NCBI GenBank assembly: GCA_964057225.1
Contig: OZ059900.1
Location: 2,862,501-2,926,500 of the forward strand
Length of the DNA stretch: 64,000 nucleotides
Source of the DNA: Auanema rhodensis
Lineage: Eukaryota > Nematoda > Chromadorea > Rhabditida > Rhabditidae
Direction of reading: 5' to 3'
Shown: positions 54,593 to 64,000 of the stretch, piece after piece
Position numbering within the stretch: position 1 is the first letter of the stretch
How the letters are laid out: every line of letters starts with the position of its first letter
Program-made: the position numbers and the translations under genes
Notes under the pieces: generated by a model
Told to the model about the DNA's origin: nothing
The model's input: only the letters and a program-made list of their open reading frames with translations
The model's database searches: none

Positions 54593-57500
54593 GTTTAAAT
54601 ACTGAATTTCGCTCAAATAGCATTACTACACTAAGTATGGTCGTTTTTATGCCTTTAACACCATATACTCACCGATTTTTGGTACAAAATCTGTAATACT
54701 TGTAAATTTTGATCATATTCGTTAAGATTCGAGAATCAAACACATAATACCCGAAATAAGTCTATTTTTATGAGTTTGCACTGATATTTATTCATTTTGA
54801 TCAAAAAAGGTCGAAAATAGAAAGAATTTTTGAAATTTACGAGTTTTGAGTCTAATTTGGCTAAATCGCTCATATATATGATCAGAAGCATAGTTTTATT
54901 GTCTATGACAACGAAAGTCATTAATTAAACACTAATGATGTTTAAATCACTAAATTTCGCTCAAATAGCATTACTACACTAAGTATGGTCGTTTTTATGC
55001 CTTTAACACCATATACTCACCGATTTTTGGTACAAAATCTGTAATACTCGTAAATTTTGATCATATTCGGTGAGATTCGAGAATCAAACACACAATACAC
55101 GAAATAAGTTTATTTTGACGAGTTTGCACTGGTATTTATTCATTTTGATCAAAAAAGGTCGAAAATAGAAAGAATTTTTGAAATTTCCGAGTTTTGAGTC
55201 TAATTTGGCTAAATCGCTCATATATATGATCAAAAGCATAGTTTTACTGTCTATGATAACAAAAGTCTTCAAATATACACTAATAATGTGTAAATCACTG
55301 AATTTCACTCAAATAGCTTTACTACACTAAGTATGGTCGTTTTTATGCCTTTAACACCATATACTCAACGATTTTTGGTACAAAATCTGTAATACTCGTA
55401 AATTTTGATCATATTCGGTGAGATTCGAGAATCAAACACACAATACACGAAATAAGTTTATTTTTACGAGTTTGCACTGATATTTATTCATTTTGATCAA
55501 AAAAGGTCGAAAATAGAAAGAATTTTTGAAATATCCGAGTTTTGAGTCTAATTTGGCTAAATCGCTCATATATATGATCAAAAGCATAGTTTCACTGTCT
55601 ATGATAACAAAAGTCTTCAAATATACACTAATAATGTGTAAATCACTGAATTTCACTCAAATAGCATTACTACACTAAGTATGGTCGTTTTGATGCCTTT
55701 AACACCATATACTCACCGATTTTTGGTACAAAATCTGTGATACTCGTAAATTTTGATCATATTCGGTGAGATTCGAGAATCAAACACACAATACACGAAA
55801 TAAGTTTATTTTTACGAGTTCGCACTGATATTTATTCATTTTGATCAAAAAAGGTCGAAAATAGAAAGAATTTTTGAAATTTCCGAGTTTTGAGTCTAAT
55901 TTGGCTAAATCGCTCATATATATGATCAAAAGCATAGTTTTATTGTCTATGACAACAAAAGTCATCAATTAAACGCTAGTGATGTTTAAATACTGAATTT
56001 CGCTCAAATAGCATTACTACACTAAGTATGGTCGTTTTTATGCCTTTAACACCATATACTCACCGATTTTTGGTACAAAATCTGTAATACTCGTAAATTT
56101 TGATCATATTCGTTAAAATTTGAGAATCAAACATACAATACACAAAATCAGTCTATTTTTATGAGCTTGCACTGATATATATTCATTTTGATCAAAAAAG
56201 GTCGAAAATAGAAAGAATTTTTGAAATTTACGAGTTTTGAGTCTAATTTGGCTAAATCGCTCATATATATGATCAGAAGCATAGTTTTATTGTCTATGAC
56301 AACGAAAGTCATTAATTAAACACTAATGATGTTTAAATCACTAAATTTCGCTCAAATAGCATTACTACACTAAGTATGGTCGTTTTTATGCCTTTAACAC
56401 CATATACTCACCGATTTTTGGTACAAAATCTGTAATACTCGTAAATTTTGATCATATTCGGTGAGATTCGAGAATCAAACACACAATACACGAAATAAGT
56501 TTATTTTGACGAGTTTGCACTGGTATTTATTCATTTTGATCAAAAAAGGTCGAAAATAGAAAGAATTTTTGAAATTTCCGAGTTTTGAGTCTAATTTGGC
56601 TAAATCGCTTATATATATGATCAAAAGCATAGTTTTACTGTCTATGATGACAAAAGTCTTCAAATATACACTAATAATGTGTAAATCACTGAATTTCACT
56701 CAAATAGCTTTACTACACTAAGTATGGTCGTTTTTATGCCTTTAACACCATATACTCAACGATTTTTGGTACAAAATCTGTAATACTCGTAAATTTTGAT
56801 CATATTCGGTGAGATTCGAGAATCAAACACACAATACACGAAATAAGTTTATTTTTACGAGTTTGCACTGATATTTATTCATTTTGATCAAAAAAGGTCG
56901 AAAATAGAAAGAATTTTTGAAATTTACGAGTTTTGAGTCTAATTTGGCTAAATCGCTCATATATATGATCAGAAGCATAGTTTTTTTGTCTATGACAACA
57001 AAAGTCATTAGTTAAACACTAATGATGTTTAAATCACTAAATTTCGCTCAAATAGCATTACTACACTAAGTATGGTCGTTTTTATGCCTTTAACACCATA
57101 TACTCACCGATTTTTGGTACAAAATCTGTAATACTTGTAAATTTTGATCATATTCGTTAAGATTCGAGAATCAAACACATAATACACGAAATAAGTCTAT
57201 TTTTATGAGTTTGCACTGATATTTATTCATTTTGATCAAAAAAGGTCGAAAATAGAAAGAATTTTTGAATTTTCCGAGTTTTGAGTCCAATTGGGCTAAA
57301 TCGCTCATATATATGATCAAAAGCATAGTTTTACTGTCTATGATAACAAAAGTCTTCAAATATACACTAATAATGTGTAAATCACTGAATTTCACTCAAA
57401 TAGCTTTACTACACTAAGTATGGTCGTTTTTATGCCTTTAACACCATATACTCACCGATTTTTGGTACAAAATCTGTAATACTTGTAAATTTTGATCATA

Positions 57501-58767
57501 TTCGTTAAGATTCGAGAATCAAACACATAATACACGAAATAAGTCTATTTTTATGAGTTTGCACTGATATTTATTCATTTTGATCAAAAAAGGTCGAAAA
57601 TAGAAAGAATTTTTGAATTTTCCGAGTTTTGAGTCCAATTGGGCTAAATCGCTCATATATATGATCAAAAGCATAGTTTTACTGTCTATGATAACAAAAG
57701 TCTTCAAATATACACTAATAATGATTTAATCACTGAATTTCACTCAAATAGCATTACTACACTAAGTATGGTCGTTTTTATGCCTTTAACACCATATACT
57801 CACCGATTTTTGGTACAAAATCTGTGATACTCGTAAATTTTGATCATATTCGTTAAGATTCGAGAATCAAACACATAATACACGAAATAAGTCTATTTTT
57901 ATGAGTTTGCACTGATATTTATTCATTTTGATCAAAAAAGGTCGAAAATAGAAAGAATTTTTGAATTTTCCGAGTTTTGAGTCCAATTGGGCTAAATCGC
58001 TCATATATATGATCAAAAGCATAGTTTTACTGTCTATGATAACAAAAGTCTTCAAATATACACTAATAATGATTTAATCACTGAATTTCACTCAAATAGC
58101 ATTACTACACTAAGTATGGTCGTTTTTATGCCTTTAACACCATATACTCACCGATTTTTGGTACAAAATCTGTAATACTTGTAAATTTTGATCATATTCG
58201 TTAAGATTCGAGAATCAAACACATAATACACGAAATAAGTCTATTTTTATGAGTTTGCACTGATATTTATTCATTTTGATCAAAAAAGGTCGAAAATAGA
58301 AAGAATTTTTGAATTTTCCGAGTTTTGAGTCCAATTGGGCTAAATCGCTCATATATATGATCAAAAGCATAGTTTTACTGTCTATGATAACAAAAGTCTT
58401 CAAATATACACTAATAATGATTTAATCACTGAATTTCACTCAAATAGCATTACTACACTAAGTATGGTCGTTTTTATGCCTTTAACACCATATACTCACC
58501 GATTTTTGGTACAAAATCTGTAATACTTGTAAATTTTGATCATATTCGTTAAGATTCGAGAATCAAACACATAATACACGAAATAAGTCTATTTTTATGA
58601 GTTTGCACTGATATTTATTCATTTTGATCAAAAAAGGTCGAAAATAGAAAGAATTTTTGAATTTTCCGAGTTTTGAGTCCAATTGGGCTAAATCGCTCAT
58701 ATATATGATCAAAAGCATAGTTTTACTGTCTATGATAACAAAAGTCTTCAAATATACACTAATAATG
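54593..58767 (+). repeat. Monomers 158-169: mixed segment with a 4-monomer duplication and an L1+B run
   Basis: Order: L1+C', GCACTGGTATT copy + B, L2+B, L2+A, L4+C', GCACTGGTATT copy + B, L2+C, then five L1+B copies (57171-58563). The two GCACTGGTATT copies (55084 and 56475) are 1,391 bp apart, with C' monomers before both, so four monomers are duplicated. The L1+B run resembles those at 44649-45345 and 47084-48128. Private changes include AAATATCCGAG (about 55530), TTTTGATGCC (about 55689), GAGTTCGCAC (about 55818) and CGCTTATATATATG (about 56607). Confidence 0.83.
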
Positions 58768-60854
58768 ATTTAATCACTGAATTTCACTCAAATAGCATTA
58801 CTACACTAAGTATGGTCGTTTTTATGCCTTTAACACCATATACTCACCGATTTTTGGTACAAAATCTGTGATACTCGTAAATTTTGATCATGTTCGGTGA
58901 GATTCGAGAATCAAACACACAATACACGAAATAAGTTTATTTTTACGAGTTTGCACTGATATTTATTCATTTTTATCAAAAAAGGTCGAAAATAGAAAGA
59001 ATTTTTGAAATTTCCGAGTTTTGAGTCTAATTTGGCTAAATCGCTCATATATATGATCAAAAGCATAGTTTCACTGTCTATGATAACAAAAGTCTTCAAA
59101 TATACACTAATAATGTGTAAATCACTGAATTTCACTCAAATAGCATTACTACACTAAGTATGGTCGTTTTTATGCCTTTAACACCATATACTCACCGATT
59201 TTTGGTACAAAATCTGTGATACTCGTAAATTTTGATCATATTCGGTGAGATTCGAGAATCAAACACACAATACACGAAATAAGTTTATTTTTACGAGTTT
59301 GCATTGATATTTATTCATTTTGATCAAAAAAGGTCGAAAATAGAAAGAATTTTTGAAATTTCCGAGTTTTGAGTCTAATTTGGCTAAATCGCTCATATAT
59401 ATGATCAAAAGCATAGTTTTATTGTCTATGACAACAAAAGTCATCAATTAAACGCTAGTGATGTTTAAATACTGAATTTCGCTCAAATAGCATTACTACA
59501 CTAAGTATGGTCGTTTTTATGCCTTTAACACCATATACTCACCGATTTTTGGTACAAAATCTGTAATACTCGTAAATTTTGATCATATTCGTTAAGATTT
59601 GAGAATCAAACATACAATACACAAAATCAGTCTATTTTTATGAGCTTGCACTGATATATATTCATTTTGATCAAAAAAGGTCGAAAATAGAAAGAATTTT
59701 TGAAATTTCCAAGTTTTGAGTCTAATTTGGCTAAATCGCTCATATATATGATCAGAAGCATAGTTTTATTGTCTATGACAACGAAAGTCATTAATTAAAC
59801 ACTAATGATGTTTAAATCACTAAATTTCGCTCAAATAGCATTACTACACTAAGTATGGTCGTTTTTATGCCTTTAACACCATATACTCACCGATTTTTGG
59901 TACAAAATCTGTAATACTCGTAAATTTTGATCATATTCGGTGAGATTCGAGAATCAAACACACAATACACAAAATAAGTTTTTTTTGACGAGTTTGCACT
60001 GATATTTATTCATTTTGATCAAAAAAGGTCGAAAATAGAAAGAATTTTTGAATTTTCCGAGTTTTGAGTCCAATTGGGCTAAATCGCTCATATATATGAT
60101 CAAAAGCATAGTTTTACTGTCTATGATAACAAAAGTCTTCAAATATACACTAATGATGTGTAAATCACTGAATTTCACTCAAATAGCTTTACTACACTAA
60201 GTATGGTCGTTTTTATGCCTTTAACACCATATACTCAACGATTTTTGGTACAAAATCTGTAATACTCGTAAATTTTGATCATATTCGTTAAGATTTGAGA
60301 ATCAAACATACAATACACAAAATCAGTCTATTTTTATGAGCTTGCACTGATATATATTCATTTTGATCAAAAAAGGTCGAAAATAGAAAGAATTTTTGAA
60401 TTTTCCGAGTTTTGAGTCTAATTTGGCTAAATCGCTCATATATATGATCAAAAGCATAGTTTTACTGTCTATGATAACAAAAGTCTTCAAATATACACTA
60501 ATAATGTGTAAATCACTGAATTTCACTCAAATAGCTTTACTACACTAAGTATGGTCGTTTTTATGCCTTTAACACCATATACTCAACGATTTTTGGTACA
60601 AAATCTGTAATACTCGTAAATTTTGATCATATTCGTTAAGATTTGAGAATCAAACATACAATACACAAAATCAGTCTATTTTTATGAGCTTGCACTGATA
60701 TATATTCATTTTGATCAAAAAAGGTCGAAAATAGAAAGAATTTTTGAAATTTCCGAGTTTTGAGTCTAATTTGGCTAAATCGCTCATATACATGATCAGA
60801 AGCATAGTTTTATTGTCTATGACAACAAAAGTCATCAATTAAACACTAATGATG
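58768..60854 (+). repeat. 6-monomer segment matching 11478-13564 (47,290 bp upstream)
   Basis: Monomers 170-175 follow the same order as 34-39: L2+B with TTTCACTG, L2+A, L4+C', L3+B with the rare AAGTTTTTTTTGACG (12687 and 59977), L4+B, and an L4 copy with a hybrid A/C junction. The rare T for A in AAGTTTTTTTTGACG is found only at these two places. A few differences exist (GCATTGAT near 59301, TTCCAAG near 59707, GAATTTTCC near 60398, CAACG near 60237). Confidence 0.87.
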
Positions 60855-61548
60855 TTTAAATCACTAAATTTCGCTCAAATAGCATTACTACACTAAGTAT
60901 GGTCGTTTTTATGCCTTTAACACCATATACTCACCGATTTTTGGTACAAAATCTGTAATACTTGTAAATTTTGATCATATTTGTTAAGATTCGAGAATCA
61001 AACACATAATACACGAAATAAGTTTATTTTTACGAGTTTGCACTGATATTTATTCATTTTGATCAAAAAAGGTCGAAAATAGAAAGAATTTTTGAAATTT
61101 CCGAGTTTTGAGTCTAATTTGGCTAAATCGCTCATATATATGATCAAAAGCATAGTTTTATTGTCTATAACAACAAAAGTCATCAATTAAACGCTTGTGA
61201 TGTTTAAATACTGAATTTCGCTCAAATAGCATTACTACACTAAGTATGGTCGTTTTTATGCCTTTAACACCATATACTCACCGATTTTTGGTACAAAATC
61301 TGTAATACTCGTAAATTTTGATCATATTCGTTAAGATTTGAGAATCAAACATACAATACACAAAATCAGTCTATTTTTATGAGCTTGCACTGATATATAT
61401 TCATTTTGATCAAAAAAGGTCGAAAATAGAAAGAATTTTTGAAATTTCCGAGTTTTGAGTCTAATTTGGCTAAATCGCTCATATATATGATCAGAAGCAT
61501 AGTTTTATTGTCTATGACAACAAAAGTCATCAATTAAACGCTAGTGAT
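60855..61548 (+). repeat. Monomers 176-177: entry into the terminal 5-monomer repeat
   Basis: These two correspond to monomers 181-182 of the repeat that follows: an ACGCTTGTG copy with TCTATAACAAC (60998) and an L4+A copy ending TACTGATTTTCGC (61345). Monomer 176 keeps TATATATGATCAAAAG where 181 has TATATAAGATC. Confidence 0.83.
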
Positions 61549-63285
61549 GTTTAAATACTGATTTTCGCTCAAATAGCATTACTACACTAAGTATGGTCGT
61601 TTTTATGCCTTTAACACCATATACTCACCGATTTTTGGTACAAAATCTGTAATACTCGTAAATTTTGATCATATTCGTTAAGATTTGAGAATCAAACATA
61701 CAATACACAAAATCAGTCTATTTTTATGAGCTTGCACTGATATATATTCATTTTGATCAAAAAAGGTCGAAAATAGAAAGAATTTTTGAAATTTCCGAGT
61801 TTTGAGTCTAATTTGGCTAAATCGCTCATATACATGATCAGAAGCATAGTTTTATTGTCTATGACAACAAAAGTCTTCAAATATACACTAATAATGTGTA
61901 AATCACTGAATTTCACTCAAATAGCATTACTACACTAAGTATGGTCGTTTTTATGCCTTTAACACCATATACTCACCGATTTTTGGTACAAAATCTGTAA
62001 TACTTGTAAATTTTGATCATATTCGTTAAGATTCGAGAATCAAACACATAATACACGAAATAAGTCTATTTTTATGAGTTTGCACTGATATTTATTCATT
62101 TTGATCAAAAAAGGTCGAAAATAGAAAGAATTTTTGAAATTTCCGAGTTTTGAGTCTAATTTGGCTAAATCGCTCATATATATGATCAGAAGCATAGTTT
62201 CATTGTCTATGACAACAAAAATCATCAATTAAACGCTAGTGATGTTTAAATACTGATTTTCGCTCAAATAGGATTACTACACTAAGTATGGTCGTTTTTA
62301 TGCCTTTAACACCATATACTCACCGATTTTTGGTACAAAATCTGTAATACTCGTAAATTTTGATCATATTCGTTAAGATTTGAGAATCAAACATACAATA
62401 CACAAAATCAGTCTATTTTTATGAGCTTGCACTGATATATATTCATTTTGATCAAAAAAGGTCGAAAATAGAAAGAATTTTTGAAATTTCCGAGTTTTGA
62501 GTCTAATTTGGCTAAATCGCTCATATATATGATCAAAAGCATAGTTTTACTGTCTATGATAACAAAAGTCTTCAAATATACACTAATAATGATTAAATCA
62601 CTGAATTTCACTCAAATAGCATTACTACACTAAGTATGGTCGTTTTTATGCCTTTAACACCATATACTCACCGATTTTTGGTACAAAATCTGTAATACTT
62701 GTAAATTTTGATCATATTTGTTAAGATTCGAGAATCAAACACACAATACACGAAATAAGTTTATTTTTACGAGTTTGCACTGATATTTATTCATTTTGAT
62801 CAAAAAAGGTCGAAAATAGAAAGAATTTTTGAAATTTCCGAGTTTTGAGTCCAATTTGGCTAAATCGCTCATATATAAGATCAAAAGCATAGTTTTATTG
62901 TCTATAACAACAAAAGTCATCAATTAAACGCTTGTGATGTTTAAATACTGAATTTCGCTCAAATAGCATTACTACACTAAGTATGGTCGTTTTTATGCCT
63001 TTAACACCATATACTCACCGATTTTTGGTACAAAATCTGTAATACTCGTAAATTTTGATCATATTCGTTAAGATTTGAGAATCAAACATACAATACACGA
63101 AATCAGTCTATTTTTATGAGCTTGCACTGATATATATTCATTTTGATCAAAAAAGGTCGAAAATAGAAAGAATTTTTGAAATTTCCGAGTTTTGAGTCTA
63201 ATTTGGCTAAATCGCTCATATATATGATCAGAAGCATAGTTTTATTGTCTATGACAACAAAAGTCATCAATTAAACGCTAGTGAT
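61549..63285 (+). repeat. 5-monomer higher-order repeat, copy 1 (1,737 bp)
   Basis: Monomers 178-182, phase points 61692, 62040, 62387, 62735, 63082. Private markers are an L4 left part joined to GACAACAAAAG followed by CTTCAAATA, a mix of forms A and B (about 61861-61880), and CATAGTTTCATTG (about 62194). AATAGGATTAC (about 62266) and the TATATAAGATC copy link it to the long higher-order repeat at 17739-34071. Confidence 0.9.
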
Positions 63286-64000
63286 GTTTAAATACTGATT
63301 TTCGCTCAAATAGCATTACTACACTAAGTATGGTCGTTTTTATGCCTTTAACACCATATACTCACCGATTTTTGGTACAAAATCTGTAATACTCGTAAAT
63401 TTTGATCATATTCGTTAAGATTTGAGAATCAAACATACAATACACAAAATCAGTCTATTTTTATGAGCTTGCACTGATATATATTCATTTTGATCAAAAA
63501 AGGTCGAAAATAGAAAGAATTTTTGAAATTTCCGAGTTTTGAGTCTAATTTGGCTAAATCGCTCATATACATGATCAGAAGCATAGTTTTATTGTCTATG
63601 ACAACAAAAGTCTTCAAATATACACTAATAATGTGTAAATCACTGAATTTCACTCAAATAGCATTACTACACTAAGTATGGTCGTTTTTATGCCTTTAAC
63701 ACCATATACTCACCGATTTTTGGTACAAAATCTGTAATACTTGTAAATTTTGATCATATTCGTTAAGATTCGAGAATCAAACACATAATACACGAAATAA
63801 GTCTATTTTTATGAGTTTGCACTGATATTTATTCATTTTGATCAAAAAAGGTCGAAAATAGAAAGAATTTTTGAAATTTCCGAGTTTTGAGTCTAATTTG
63901 GCTAAATCGCTCATATATATGATCAGAAGCATAGTTTCATTGTCTATGACAACAAAAATCATCAATTAAACGCTAGTGATGTTTAAATACTGATTTTCGC
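63286..64000 (+). repeat. 5-monomer higher-order repeat, copy 2, cut by the window end
   Basis: Monomers 183 and 184 match 178 and 179, including the mixed GACAAC...CTTCAAATA junction (about 63600-63618) and CATAGTTTCATTG (about 63932). The last 20 bases (63981-64000) begin monomer 185 in the TACTGATTTTCGC form, as expected if the 5-monomer repeat continues beyond the window. Confidence 0.9.

Larger units (their letters stand above)
1..64000 (+). repeat. Tandem satellite array of a 347/348-bp monomer, 184 complete copies
   Basis: Every stretch of the window aligns to one monomer in one orientation. The phase point TCA in GAGAATCAAAC falls at 144, 492, 840, 1188 and so on to 63777. The steps are 348 bp (129 times), 347 bp (54 times, always where junction form A is present) and 350 bp (once), which accounts for 63,980 bases exactly. 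The last 20 bases start monomer 185. G+C is about 30%. There is no inversion, transposon, telomere repeat, microsatellite or unique sequence anywhere. Arrays of this size, with monomers near one or two nucleosome lengths, are typical of centromeric or heterochromatic satellites; the location here is inferred. The family is not one I recognise. Confidence 0.98.

Noticed and set aside
144-63965. Recurring reverse-strand ORFs of 61-89 codons, about one per monomer, with similar peptides
   Set aside because: They repeat because the monomer repeats. 348 is a multiple of three, so the frame and stop recur; form A (347 bp) shifts it. Starts and stops come and go with single changes (GAGAAACAAAC and GAATCGAAC remove a stop and give longer versions at 36220, 38307, 42829 and 54308), many monomers have none, and CpG decay runs through them without regard to codon position. 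No domain or signal peptide is recognisable.
1-64000. CRISPR array
   Set aside because: The period is 347/348 bp and the whole unit is repeated; there are no short repeats separated by unique spacers.
1-64000. Retroelement or transposon remnants, telomere repeats, rDNA spacer
   Set aside because: No sequence outside the monomer exists in the window, no target-site duplications, no telomere-like hexamer/heptamer runs and no rRNA segments are seen.

Overview
The whole window is satellite DNA. It is one uninterrupted, head-to-tail tandem array of an AT-rich monomer (about 30% G+C, counted by hand on the first monomer). I find no protein-coding gene, RNA gene, transposon, telomere motif or CRISPR array. 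Stepping a fixed phase point (the TCA inside GAGAATCAAAC, first at 144) through the sequence gives exactly 184 monomers from base 1 to 63980, plus 20 bases of a 185th. The monomer is 348 bp in 129 cases, 347 bp in 54 and 350 bp in one; these sum exactly to 63,980. All copies have the same orientation.

The source is a eukaryote, probably a centromeric, pericentromeric or other heterochromatic block. I do not recognise the satellite family and cannot name the species. Many of the variable positions are CpG versus TpG/CpA, which suggests a genome with cytosine methylation (a plant is plausible). A length near 2 x 174 bp would fit two nucleosomes per monomer.

Monomers are mosaics of two conserved blocks (about 22-103 and 200-235 of the monomer) and two variable blocks. 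The left variable block (about 124-200) has four common forms: L1 (ACATAATACACG...TATGAG), L2 (ACACAATACACG...TTACGAG), L3 (ACACAATACACA...TTGACGAG) and L4 (ACATACAATACACA...GAGCTTG). The right variable block, across the monomer junction, has three forms: A (CATCAATTAAACGCTAGTG, which gives 347 bp), B (CTTCAAATATACACTAATAA) and C (CATTAGTTAAACACTAATG). Combinations of these define higher-order repeats (HORs).

Layout: 1-4521 is a lead-in of 7 and 6 monomers. 4522-12172 is a 9-monomer HOR of 3,130 bp (two full copies and four monomers of a third). 12173-17738 is irregular. 17739-34071 is a long HOR seen as a 16-mer, a 19-mer and a truncated 12-mer that differ by clean insertions or deletions of 3 and 5 monomers. 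34072-40679 holds a 6-monomer duplication. 40680-51463 holds 7-, 7-, 8- and 7-monomer units. 51464-60854 reuses segments seen 17 and 47 kb upstream. 60855-64000 is a 5-monomer HOR. The array reads as a record of repeated unequal exchange and local conversion. The short reverse-strand ORFs that recur in most monomers are a by-product of repeat homogeneity, not genes.
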